Positions 24,108 to 35,210 of a DNA stretch of 64,000 nt are shown in pieces. Position 1 is the stretch's first letter. Every line of letters begins with the position of its first letter. A program made the position numbers and the translations under genes. This stretch comes from Vicia villosa (lineage: Eukaryota; Streptophyta; Magnoliopsida; Fabales; Fabaceae): positions 237,902,823-237,966,822 of the forward strand of contig NC_081180.1 of the NCBI RefSeq assembly GCF_029867415.1. Reading direction: 5' to 3'. A model generated the notes under the pieces. The model was not told the origin of the DNA and did not search any database. It saw nothing but the letters and a program-made list of their open reading frames with translations.

Positions 24108-24731
24108 TGTTGGGCTATCCCTCCTATCTGGAGAGGACCAATTGGACGTGGGTTATCCAACAAGATATTATGTTATTTATTCAACGTGTGAGAGAACCAA
24201 CAAGAAAAGCTAGTTAGAAAACACTATTCCCGCAGCCCCATTTCAACACAGAGCAGTTCTATGAAATCAGAGCTTGCTCAAATATATAACGGTCGGATCG
24301 TCTTGAAATTTTTGCATAGTATTCATGACTCATAAGAGCAAATTTTAAATGGTGGAGATTAAATTCTGAGTTTTGTATGTCAGTTTGTCGAGTGGATCTT
24401 TAAGTTCATAATTTCTTGGTGTTTTTGGATTATTTTGTCTCTCTTGTTATTTTTGTATTCCAAGATTGATTGTAGATCTTGATGATGTTTATGTATGCCT
24501 CTAACTAGTGTTTGAGAGAATATTTCTTGTACTCATTGTTGATTATAGTGGATATTTTAAGTGACCTACGGGTCCCGTGGTTTTTTACTCCTAGTTAACA
24601 GAGGTTTTTCCATGCTAAAATTGTGTTGTGTTGTTTGGTGTGTTTTTTTTATTGTCTTCAAGTTGCATGTGATATTTGCGAGCGTTTGTGTTGTTGAATT
24701 ATTCCATTGCGTTTGTGATTTCCTCCCAACA
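24108..24731 (+). repeat. 3' LTR of the Tork-type copia
   Basis: The LTR starts TGTTGGGCTATC and ends TCCTCCCAACA, giving matched TGTTGGG/CCCAACA ends over 624 bp. A polypurine tract GTCGGGGGAGTT directly precedes it. The CCCGTGGTTTTTTACTCC-like text near 24572-24590 is typical of the transcript-end region of Tnt1/Tork LTRs as I remember them. Confidence 0.75.
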
Positions 24732-24800
24732 TTTCTTTCTCTGCATTTTATTTTAGTTCTTGCTTGAATGAAAAAAGAAAGAAAGAATGTGGGTTAAACG

Positions 24801-24801
24801 A

Positions 24802-24868
<67 letters not shown>
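24801..24868. repeat. (GA)n microsatellite
   Basis: A GA run with one AAA interruption. Arg/Glu and Ser/Leu frames across it are artefacts. Confidence 0.95.
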
Positions 24869-24870
<2 letters not shown>

Positions 24871-26540
24871 TTTGTTGTACCTGACCAACCTTTTGGGCCT
24901 TTTTTTCTTTATGTTTTTACTTGGGCTGCACCTTAGTACTTGGTGCACACCCTCTTGGCCCAAGATTTTAATTAATTTATTACTTTTTTTATTTCTTTAA
25001 TTAATTAATTAGTAATAGTTAGGTTAATTTGAGATAATTTCATAATTAATCACAATAAAATCAATACTTCGAGATTATTAGACTTTTAGGTTTTAATTAA
25101 TTTAAACCTCAACGGTTGTTTTTCTTGATTGGTCTTGCTTTATGAGTTAGGAATTGGACAGTTAATTTTAGTTTTATCTAGTTTGTTTAATCTTTGCTTT
25201 AATTAAATATTTAGTTTTCTAATTAGTCGATTAGTTTCTACTTGACATCGATCGTTGGTTTGTTGGTTGTATTGTATGTTTATTTTGATTGATTATATTG
25301 TAGGATTAATTGGTCCATTGTATGCTTGGTGACTAATTAATCAATTGTCTTAATCTTGGTCACGTAGCATTTATTTGTTTAAGTGTGGATTATCTCGATT
25401 AGTTAATCTGGACTTAAAAATGAATCAATTTCAAAAGACAAGAGTAAAAACGCTTGATCCAATGTCTAGATGTCTTTTTTTCAAAACCATTTTTTCATAA
25501 TAAACTGGAATGAAAATAAGGAGCTTGGAGTTTAGACCAATTCCCTTTCAAATATTCAAACATTATTGTAGGGCTCATTGTTTGGGTATTCACCTTCCTA
25601 ATAAAACACGAATCTTGATTGGTCTCACACTTTTCATAAATTTTTGGATGAAGAAAGGTGCTGGGGGTTTAAACCTCTTCCTTTACCAGGTATCTGGATA
25701 CTGCCATCAGGCTCCTTTTTGGATACATGTCTTCACATAAAATCAATCCAACCAATCAATGTATTTTTCTCCCTTGTGCGACTCCCAGAAAACCTCTTCA
25801 AAAACGAATGTGTCTTAGCTATTTCGACATGAAACGAACCAACACTTCATCCTCCACGAGCGAGCAACAAGTAAAGATTCAAACGTTCGAAATATCTAAA
25901 ACATCATTCTCTAAGATCAACCAACCAACACATGTTTTTCTAACTAGAACTACATGGTCTTTAGTTCCTCATTGTAGCAGAGGATACGTAGGAGCGAGAT
26001 TCATCTCGTCAGATCCAATAAACTAAAAAATAAAAAGTCTTCCTTTCTTTAATAAGTAGAAGCTAGCAAATGATTCACATTAACATTCTTGAATAAACAC
26101 TAACTAAATGGGTCCCGTTGGATACAACGGACGTGAGGGGTGCTAATACCTCCCCCCGTGTATCTGACTCTCGAATTAAATATGGTTATGACGACCATTC
26201 TTTTCCCTGTGGGTTTTATTCGATATTTTCCCATTTCTCTTGGAACAAATAAAGATCGATGGCGATCCTGTTTTATAACGACCGTGCAATGCACTCGAGT
26301 ATTTTTTACGTCGCAACATTGTGACCTACAACAAGACTTGTATGATTCCTGACCAAAGTTACATTAGCAATGATCCAAGGGATCTTGGATTTCTAAACAG
26401 GTTTAACATTATTAAACTGACATCATTACGACAAAGCCAAAAATGTTAAAAATATCGATGATGGTTGCTTTAATCACAAGTGAACACCGAGGATTCCAAC
26501 CTCTTTAAGATGCTTTAAGAACCTCCAAAGCAGAATTTTG
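24869..26540. other. Repeat-like DNA, possibly LTR of a Ty3/gypsy element
   Basis: No coding domain was recognised. The text at 26107-26175 (GGTCCCGTTGGATACAACGG, then GGGGTGCTAATACC) resembles, from memory, the LTR of a legume gypsy element. Neither LTR end nor a coding region was found. TTAATTAATTAA-rich text fills 24965-25250. Confidence 0.3.
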
Positions 26541-26552
26541 ATTCATTCTGAC

Positions 26553-27770
26553 CTAAATAACAAACTCAAGCCAGTTCCACAAACCAATTGCAAAAGGACA
26601 ATTGAGAAAAAAATGAGAATAATATTCAACATGGTTATGACAAAGGTTACAAATTGAGGCAATAGTAATACCTCTAAGCTTGATGTTGTCATATGTAGGA
26701 ATCTTGTTGTGTAACAACCACCAAACTAAGAGGGACTTGGAGGGAGGAATCAAAGGATTCCAAACCAACTCATACTAAATAATAGTGGTGTTATTAGGCT
26801 TATAGAAGAGGTAAGCCTCTTTAAGGGAGAGAGAACAAGTAGTTATGTCTTTCCAAAATAATTGATCATCTTTGTTAGCATTTGACACAATGGGAATTGA
26901 ACTTAAATGGAAGGTGAGACATATAGCATTGATCAACAATGAAATCCTAAACTTTCTGATGAATATTAGAAATGCAGTCAGGATTAATACCAAGAAGCTG
27001 ATGTAACACAGTACCACACCAATCATGTGTCCAAAAGTTAGCCTCATTTCCTTTGCCAGCCAACCAGGCATAATTATTCATGATAATGCTAGCTTTAGAT
27101 TTAATACCACACCACAAGGAAAATGAGATATGGTAATTAATAATAGTACTTTTGACGCAAGTTTTATGCTTCAGAATACTGACCCATTTATGCTTAGAAG
27201 TGATGAGATCCAAACAAAGCTTCAGCCTAGCTGCATTATTTAAAGTCACAAGCGACCTGAGCCCAAGCCCACCTTCCTTGATGGGAGAATATGTCTTGAA
27301 CCAGAGACAATAATCATTTTCCAGAAATTTTGATTGCCACTCCAAATGAAATTTTTGAAAAATCTTCTCAAAGTTCTTGAGCAAAGAAATAGGCCAAACA
27401 TAAATGGTAATAATGCATATAATCATGCTCTGCAAGACACTTTTGACCATTTGTAGCCTACCAACAATATAAAACAAATAGGTTTTTTAAGAAGCTAACT
27501 TCACTCTGATCTTGTCCACCACATATTGAAAATGAACAGTTTTAGGTTTACCTTTAAATATGGGAATCCCATGATAAAGGATGAGGAAACTACCAATTTT
27601 AAAATCAAGATGATTCGAAACGTGAGTCAGCCTTGAGAGAGGGATGAATGCATAGTAAATAGTAGACTTGCGAGGGTTGACAATCTGACCAAAGACATTA
27701 GCATATCTATCAAACAAGTTAGATAAAAGATTTGGTATCTTTGCAGAAAATCAACATATCATCATCATAA
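26553..27770 (-). pseudogene. LINE (L1-type) reverse transcriptase C-terminal remnant
   Basis: The minus strand read from 27770 downwards gives the RT catalytic box as YDDDMLIFCKDT. It continues through YANVFGQIVNPRKSTIYY (27717-27487) and a thumb-like region with FEKIFQKFHLEWQSK and PIKEGGLGLRSL (27477-26947). It ends in a zf-RVT-like zinc-binding domain with FLVWW-type text and CNLCHNHVEYYSHFFLNCP (26768-26553). Several stops and shifts divide it, and neither the endonuclease nor the RT start is present. It is interrupted at 27771 by a younger LINE. Confidence 0.85.
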
Positions 27771-27784
27771 AGACATTGTGAAGG
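27771..27784. repeat. Target-site duplication of the nested LINE (left)
   Basis: AGACATTGTGAAGG here recurs at 28168-28181, immediately after the poly(A) run. Confidence 0.93.
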
Positions 27785-28167
27785 TGAATTTGTGAAGCTA
27801 ATTATGCAGCAGGGCTTTTCTAAGGTGGAGGTGAATTCGGACTCTCGGGTGGCCGTGGAGACTCTATCTAATGCGAAGAAGAATATGGAAGGTGTTTCGA
27901 AAATGGAGCGGCAGATTATTCAAATGATGATAGCTATTGGAGAGGTGGAAATCACCTTTGCTTATAGGGAGACAAATGCTTGTGCTCATTCTCTAGCTTG
28001 CCATGGGAGAGTGATGCAGCAAGATCTTTTTACCTTTAATGAAGCGCCTGACTTCTTGTCGAAAGAGTTGAAGTTGGACATGGATGGTGTTCTAGTGTCT
28101 AGTTTTTCTGTTGGTTAGCTGTTTGTTCTCTTGGGCTTATGCCCTCCCTTTTACCAAAAAAAAAAAA
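27785..28167 (+). mobile_element. 5'-truncated LINE insertion with RNase H tail and poly(A)
   Basis: About 383 bp inserted into the older minus-strand LINE. It encodes the end of a LINE RNase H domain: FSKVEVNSDSRVAVETL, then ITFAYRETNACAHSLACHGR, then EAPDFLSKEL, with a stop at 28118. A short 3' untranslated region with CTTATGCCCTCCC and a run of about 13 A follow. The 14-bp target duplication and 5' truncation are the usual outcome of target-primed reverse transcription. The frame is still open, so the insertion is fairly young. Confidence 0.9.
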
Positions 28168-28181
28168 AGACATTGTGAAGG
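28168..28181. repeat. Target-site duplication of the nested LINE (right)
   Basis: It matches 27771-27784; the first A may belong to the poly(A) run. Confidence 0.93.
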
Positions 28182-28930
28182 AATATATATGATAACTTCA
28201 TTAATGACAAATTTATAATATTGTATAACTTTAATATAGTCTTTAAAAACAAGATTATCAAACATATATTTTCTTCAAAATTATTTTTTAAAATTGAGTT
28301 AGAAAATACATTTTAAAAATTAAAATGCCAAAATTTAACCTCAAATATGAGGTTTTGAAACTTGAAAAAAAAAGTAAGTATTTGATGTTAAATTTTTTTT
28401 TGAAGTCGGACTTGTAACTTAAAATCAAATTTTGGTTTGTTATATAAAATAAAAGTCATATTATAATTTTTTTTTGTCATTAGACAAAATAATTATGTTT
28501 ACTATAAACTCATAGTTTTTAATAATGATGTTAAACTCAACAATATCGGCATTTATTATTCTTCAAACTAAGACTTGCCAATACTTCATTCATTTTTCTA
28601 TTATCACATAAACATTATAGTATACAAATTCCATTTTTCCATTATTACATAAATATTATAATACATAAATTTTTCTCCAAACGTTTTTTTATTCCATCTA
28701 TACAATAACTGAATTTTATAACTCATTCTAAAATTATATGCACGCCATTTATAATTTTATCTTATCAATGCAAATTTATTGCCACTTAAATTATCTTCAC
28801 TTTAATCAAAATTAAAAATTATCAATTTAAATTTTTTTAAAACGACATAACGAATAAATAATAATAAAAAAAAGCATGTTCTAGTTTTAATTCTAGGATA
28901 GAGAAAAAAAAAACGAGATTCTCGGCGAAA
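28182..28930. other. AT-rich DNA upstream of the DUF707 gene
   Basis: No gene or clear repeat is visible. Runs of T and A dominate. It presumably contains the distal promoter of the gene at 30040. Confidence 0.4.
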
Positions 28931-28940
28931 ATTCTCCAAG

Positions 28941-28969
28941 GATATTTATATTTATATTTATTTTATGGA
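28941..28969 (+). promoter_or_regulatory. Candidate TATA region of the DUF707 gene
   Basis: GATATTTATATTTATATT precedes a CA-rich stretch likely to be 5' UTR. A 5' UTR intron is plausible from about 29179 (TTTAAG|GTTCGT) to 30008 (TTTTGCAG), which would explain the 1-kb gap to the ATG. Both are inferences from splice-like sequence. Confidence 0.35.
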
Positions 28970-30039
28970 TTCTATTTCCACGGTATGCAATTTTTCATCT
29001 TTCATAAATCAATAAATATTGAAAACCTCAACAAAAATTCGATTCGATCGATTCAATTCAACACATCATAAATCATTCATAAGATTTTGTGTTTTTGATG
29101 ACACGAGTGTGAACAACAAACACACTGCACTTGCATTCATCGTACTTCGACACGCATGCATTCAATTCAAGCTTTAAGGTTCGTGTTCTTTACACATGTT
29201 TTTGTTTTTTTAATATATTTTTTTTTTTTAATTTGTGATTGTTGATAACTCTTTACTTTGCATTGGTTTTTGTCACTTTTTGTTGGGTCTGAAAAAAAGG
29301 GAAGATCTTGGGTATGAAATTAATGGTAGAAAAGGAGAGTTTTTGAGTTTATAGTAGAGTTTTAGGTGAATGAATAGGTGTTAAAGATTGTGTTTTTGGG
29401 AAATGTTTTATACTGTTTTTTTTTTTGGAGTGAAAATGAAACTTTACTCTTCTTAATTGGTAAGAGAGAGCGTTACGGAAAGGGTTTTAGATCTGATTAA
29501 AACGGTCAGTGAGGTGAGTGAAGAGTTGTTGTTTTTTTACCTTTTTTTAATGATAGGAAATAGTGACTTTTGAGATTTTGATTTGAGTTTAAGGTTTAGG
29601 TTAGTGTTTTTGGACAGCTGTGTGAGGAAACGTGTGTTTGTGTGTTTTTTGAAATATTCACGTGAATTTTGTTGTTGAGGGGAGAAAAATCTAATGTTTG
29701 TAGTTCTGTTTCCGTGTTCCTAGGTGCTTATGTTTTAAGCTATTTGAATTTGTTTTTTTGCTTTCTTTGGTTTGTTTGTTTATTGGTATATTTTATTTTT
29801 TGTGTTGATGATTCAGCTATCTAGGGTGTGAAATTCATGTTTCTTTTCAATTGAGCCGAAATCGATTCAGTGGTATAAAATTGATTTTGACATGTTTGAT
29901 TGTTCGTTCTGGTGTAGAATTTGTAGTTGTTGATTTTAGCTTGAAGCTTGAATTTGAAGCTTTTGATTATAGAATTGATGCTTATGAAACATGTTTTATG
30001 TTTTGCAGTTTTTGGTGAGTACCGAATAGAAGAGTATTC

Positions 30040-33000
30040 ATGACGTCGGCGAAATCATGGAGATGGCTGATGAGAAAAAAGAGTAGTTTGCCTGATGGGG
30101 TCTGTCTGTCATCTTCTTAACTTCTAGGTGTTTTTTTTAGGTGAATTTGTGGATAGCTAGCTATCGTTAGTTCCGAATATTCAACGTGCGACTTTTGTAT
30201 TTTAACATCGGTTTTATCGGAGCAGGGTAAATCGAGTTTCAAGATGAAACAGTTGCCGTTCATGGCAGTTGTGTGTACAGTTATGTTGTTCATTGTATAT
30301 AGAACTACAAAGTATCAATATCATCAAGAAGAGGTATTCTTCAATTCGACACTCTTCGATTTAGAATCTTATTAAGGATATACGAGAGTATACTAATTTG
30401 ATTTATTTTTCCTATTTGTTCATCATCGTCGCGCCACTATCAGATTGACAAGAAATGGAGTTTATGGGGAAAAACCGAGGTAAAAACTCTCATGTCAGTT
30501 TACGTGTCTGTTTTACAATCATTGCGCGAATACGGTTCTGCCAGTAGATGTATTTTTTATACTCATTGGAACCATAGGTGTCACTGCAGATAGATTCTGC
30601 AACTTCCGAGAAATTGAAAGGCTTGCCGCGAGGTATAATACAAGATAATTCAGATTTGGAGTTAAGGCCATTGTGGTCGAGAAGTAATTCGAGGTCGAAG
30701 GTCAGAAATTTTGCATTGTTCTTCGATATTACTTTAGTTCTATTGAAGCTGCACGGAGCTAGCAAATGTAATGATTTTCTGATGGTGATTATGAACTTGC
30801 AGTTTAGGGATTATTCTAATCGTAACTTGCTGGCAATTCCAGTTGGTATTAAACAAAAGCATAATGTCGATGCCATGGTTCAAAAGGTACTTTTTAGCGA
30901 CTACTTAAGTTATTATCGAAGTTACTCGTATCAACAGTATAGTATTCTTTATCTAATTTCATTTATTTCAGTTTCTTCCAGAAAATTTTACAATTATTTT
31001 ATTCCATTATGACGGGAATGTCGATGGATGGTGGAGTCTTGACTGGAGTGACAAGGCTATACACATCGTCGCTCAAAATCAGACAAAGTGGTATGTATTA
31101 CAGCAATATCTGTTTTTTTTGCTAGAACGCATTAGGTAACAAGATAATGTTATAGATGATGAATTGGACCGAAAAAGCCTCGGCTGTCTAGTTTTATTTC
31201 TATCTAAATGTAAACGTATGCGGAAACACTTGGCTTAGATATGTATCTATGTGTTCTTTGTCAGGTGGTTTGCTAAAAGATTTCTGCATCCGGATATCGT
31301 TTCTATTTATGATTATATCTTTCTCTGGGATGAGGATTTAGGCGTGGAGAATTTTTCTCCGTCGAGGTATGAATGATGCTTTTGTTTCTCTTCTGTTGTT
31401 TTTTTTAATACTATTTCGGTGTATTCTGCCTCTGGTGTGATCGTGTGAAAATCGGCTTTGGATCTTTTGACATAATATATGACGATAATGTTAATCTTGT
31501 TATGATTGTAAGGCTAGTCCGGAATCTTTCGGCAGGCTTTTATTCTTGAAAGATTAGGAAAAGATGAATATAACATCGTGCTTTTGCAGATACGTTAAAA
31601 TTGTGAAGGAAGAAGGTTTGGAGATATCGCAACCAGCTCTCGACCCAAATTCAACAGAGATACATCATAGAATTACAATTAGAGCTAGAAACAAGAAATT
31701 TCATAGGTGACGATTTATCGCCAGAGACTGTTCGTATCATATGCACTTATTCATCGATGCTTATCGTACTTACAATGATTTTTTTTTCATTGGTGCAGAA
31801 GAGTCTATGAGCGCCGGGGAAGCACAAAGTGTTCAGATGCAAGTGAAGGGCCGCCATGCACCGGGTAAGTGTTCCTTTCTTTGAGCGCGGTGGAGCTGTG
31901 TAGTTTTTGAAGTTTTATGTATTGACATGCATATAGTATAATTTTGTCGTGAATGACAGAAACTTGAATGCAACTTGTGTAGGTTTGTGGAAGGTATGGC
32001 TCCGGTTTTCTCTCGAGCTGCATGGTATTGTACGTGGCATCTTATACAGGTAATACTATTTTCACGCTCTTGGCAGTTGGTATTCGATATTTGTTTTTCT
32101 TAAACGGCTGATGTTAGTATTGTTTGTGTTTTGTCTAGAACGACCTTGTCCATGGATGGGGAATGGATATGAAACTAGGATATTGTGCACAGGTGAGAAT
32201 TACTACTGCCTTTGACTTGAATAACTTTTTCAACATTTTTAACGAGACATCTTCGTGTTAAAGCGTCTTTTTGGTACGAGAAGTATCATTAGTGAGATCA
32301 ATGTCGTTTTCAGGGTGATCGAACTAAAAAAGTGGGAGTTGTTGATAGTCAATTTGTTGTTCATAAGGGAATACAAACTCTAGGCGGAAGTGGTCATGGT
32401 GCAACCAAGGTATTTTGCTCCTAACCGAATATTCAAGTTCATACTTTGTATATTCATTAGCTTCCTTAATTTGTACTGTAAACTGAGAATACTGATAACA
32501 CTAACTTGAGGGGTTATTTTTACGGGTGGCAAAACGCATTTGGGCCGCCGGGCAATGCCTATTTGCCCGCATTTTTTTGCAGGGTGGACTGAGGTTTTAG
32601 GTCCGCGAGCTCTAATATACTTGCCCCATTTTTTTTCAGGCGCGGTTATTAAATAAATTTTTAGGCTTTAAAAATACAGTGCCTGCAAGCTTGCCCCACC
32701 CTATTTTATTGTGGCGGGGCAAAGTTTTATGCCCGCGTCCTCAGCAATGCCCGCCCGCTCTGTTTTTTGTGGTGCAGGTCTAAACGGGGCGGGCGTGCCT
32801 ATTTGCTATCCCTTTCTACCATTTGTAATAGTTTGTTGTGGATCATTTGCTTCTTGTGACAATGATTTTCCTCATTTTTTGCAGGTTCCGAGGCTTAAAA
32901 AGACGGCTACGGCTACGGTAAATTTTTTTAGTTTCATGACATTTAGATAGTACTAGTACTGAAGCTAAAATCCTATTTCAATAACTATCAGTGTTCTAAA

Positions 33001-33301
33001 ACTCACCATTTTTCTCTAATTTGGTTGATTGCAGAAACAAAGTGGAGCAACGCTTGATGTTCGAACTGAGGTAAGGGTTTTGAACTACTTTGAAAACCAA
33101 TTATTTCATCGACAAGTGTTCTGTAACAAGAAAATGACATTGTTTGCCTTGCTAACATGAACATGAACCGAGTAGATACGAAGACAGTCAACATGGGAAC
33201 TTGAAGTCTTCAAAGAACGCTGGAATCAAGCTACTGAAAAGGATAAAACTTGGGTTGATCCATTCAAGAGACGCATAAGAAGATGGCGCGCCGATCACTA
33301 A
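30040..33301 (+). CDS. DUF707 family protein, type II membrane protein
   Basis: A complete gene of 15 coding exons joined by eye at GT-AG borders gives 408 residues: 30040-30099, 30226-30333, 30444-30479, 30578-30700, 30803-30886, 30972-31090, 31265-31366, 31590-31706, 31799-31864, 31983-32049, 32139-32192, 32314-32409, 32885-32917, 33035-33070, 33176-33301. All phases agree. The basic N-terminus is followed by one membrane span (LPFMAVVCTVMLFIVY, about residues 30-45). DUF707 follows, with FTIILFHYDGNVDGWWSLDW, KRFLHPDIVSIYDYIFLWDE, GMAPVFSRAAWYCTWHLIQ and GWGMDMKLGYCAQ. The DED and DxD-like residues suggest a Golgi or ER glycosyltransferase-like fold, but the biochemical role is not established. 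The family has been called lysine-ketoglutarate reductase trans-splicing related. Exon 4 has an alternative in-frame acceptor 12 bases downstream. Confidence 0.95.
32524..32812. repeat. GGGTGGCAAA-type non-autonomous element in DUF707 intron 12
   Basis: The left end GGGTGGCAAA and the reverse of the right end (GGGATAGCAAA) form short inverted termini. The flanks TTTTTAC and TTTCTAC could be an imperfect target duplication. The interior is GC-rich (GCCCGC, GGGGCGGGC) in an AT-rich intron. It is probably a dispersed non-autonomous DNA element; the superfamily is uncertain. Confidence 0.5.
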
Positions 33302-34320
33302 GACCAATTTTGTTTTGGCTGTAGATCATCTTTGCACCATACCTCAACATGGAGCATGACCAGCGTGAATCCATACACACATGCTAACTCGGTTGCTCGG
33401 ACATGTTTAAGCTTCTCTCACAGCTATTTACCTTTATTTATAGCCATAGTTATGTATTTGTAGCTCTCTGAGTTCTTAATTCAATTCATTTTTGAAAAAT
33501 AGGACTTTTTTTCTTTATATTCTTTTTGTTTTAAGCCTCATTTTTCTTTCTTTCTTGGCACCTTTTCTTGCTTTACATGTAACCTCCAAAATGCAAATTA
33601 TGATATACTATACAACTTAGGAGTTTTATATAATAGAAGAAAAAAGTAGTTTGTTATCATGCAATGATTATTTTTCAAGACAGGGTAGGAGAATGCTGTT
33701 AATATGGATGAGGTTTTATGTAATGGAGAGTTGGTGGCTCTCAATGTGATAAGATATAGTGGTTGTTGGTTTGTGGTTGTTGCCTTGGTTTTACTTGATG
33801 GTATTTTCCTAAAAGCACTATAACCTGCTGCAGTAGCAGGTCACCTTTCACATAACTTCACTGAATTTGTTGTTTGTTCTGGTGAAATACTTGAACAATG
33901 TGGGATAACAACAAAGGATTGATGAATCATGTGTTTTTCTTTTAACCTATCAAGTTAGTGCTGTAAACTGTAAACTGAGAACACAATACTTGAACAATGT
34001 GGGAAACCAACAAAGGATTGATAGTTTTATTATAAAGTGTAATTTTGGATAGAAAAACAAAACTACTTCATGCACGTAAAATATGAGGTTGTGTATGTAG
34101 TTTGGAGAATCTATCGCAAAATTAAATAAATTTTATTACATTAAAATTTTGCGCACAAGTAATTTTTATGTTGCAAGATTATTTCATGGTATGTTTATAT
34201 TGATAGTACATACAATTTTGATAATATTTGTGCCTCAAATTTTGACATAAATTTTTTGTTTATTTTTTTAGCTTCTCAACCTGCTAATTTTTTTAATATT
34301 CAATGTGATATTCCTGAGCT
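33302..34320. other. 3' flank of DUF707 gene and AT-rich spacer
   Basis: The first 300 bases probably hold the 3' UTR. The words AACAATGTGGGA and CAACAAAGGATTGAT occur twice at 33895-34022, a small diverged direct repeat. No other gene is visible. Confidence 0.4.
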
Positions 34321-34326
34321 GAGGAG

Positions 34327-34488
34327 ATAATAATTAGGCATGGAAGAAAAGAATTCTCCTCCATCTAGGATGGATGGACATAGTTATGCTATTAGGAAAG
34401 ACGAACCATAATAATTAGGCATGGAAGAAAAGAATTCTCCTCCATCTAGGATGGATGGACATAGTTATGCTATTAGGAAAGACGAACC
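34327..34488. repeat. Exact 81-bp tandem duplication
   Basis: Copies 34327-34407 and 34408-34488 are identical. 81 is a multiple of three, so the gag frame would be kept. It lies in the gag start of the Ivana-type remnant. Confidence 0.9.
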
Positions 34489-35210
34489 ACCTGCAATTAT
34501 CGAATTAAAGTACTTTAGGTGCAATCATTATATGAGCGGTGGGTGAGATCATTATCGAATTAAAGTACTTTAGGTGCAATCATTATATGAGCGGTGGGTG
34601 AGATCCAACCGGCTCAGTGTGATGTTCATTAAGACAAAGGTCACAGGTGGAACATGGTTCTGTCAATTAGGCTTTGGCAAGCACATTAATTATGAAATTT
34701 TCTTCCTACCGACTCACCAGTGTGAAAGGTGTCCGTGAGCACATAATGAAAATGCGTGATATTTCAGCTCAACTTAAGAAACTTGAGGTTGATATGTCCG
34801 AGTCCTTCCTGGTGCACTATATTCTAAACTCTCGCCAGTCAAAGTATGGGCCTTTCAAGAATCCCTACAATACACATAAGGACAAATGGTCAATCAATGA
34901 ATTGGTGACCATGTGTGTTCAGGAAGAAGAAAGGCTTGTAATGGAACATAGTGAGAGTGCATTGGTGACAAACACTCGTAGGAAGAACAAAGCTTTCAAA
35001 ACTGACAAGTCTCGTACCAATCAGAAAGGGAAATTCAAAATACCACCACAACGTGATATCAAGAAAGAAGCAAAGTGTTACTTCTGTAAATAGGGAGGAC
35101 ACATGAAGAAGGAATGCCCTGGATTTAAAGAATGGATTGAGAAGAAAGATAATTTATTCTCATTTGTTTCTTATGAATCTAATATGACTGATGTTAATAT
35201 TAACACTTGG
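34340..35210 (+). pseudogene. Ivana/Oryco-type copia gag remnant
   Basis: Gag text starts near MEEKNSPPSRMDGHSYAIRK. The longest piece (34674-35093) has the UBN2 block VREHIMKMRDISAQLKKLEV and SESFLVHYILNS. The zinc knuckle CYFCK-x-GGHMKKECPGF is cut by TAG within the Cys-His spacing, at about 35091. The stop, the two tandem duplications and a missing 5' LTR make it inactive. The lineage is judged from the knuckle followed by KEWIEKK and is moderately sure. Confidence 0.75.
34496..34605. repeat. Exact 55-bp tandem duplication
   Basis: Copies 34496-34550 and 34551-34605 are identical and begin ATTATCGAATTAAAG. They start seven bases after the 81-bp duplication ends. This one shifts the frame. 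Confidence 0.9.

Noticed and set aside
24748..25000. Ser/Leu and Arg/Glu frames around (GA)n
   Set aside because: Microsatellite translation.
30490..31012. Single-exon frames on both strands within the DUF707 gene
   Set aside because: They read through introns; the spliced model with consistent phases explains the region.
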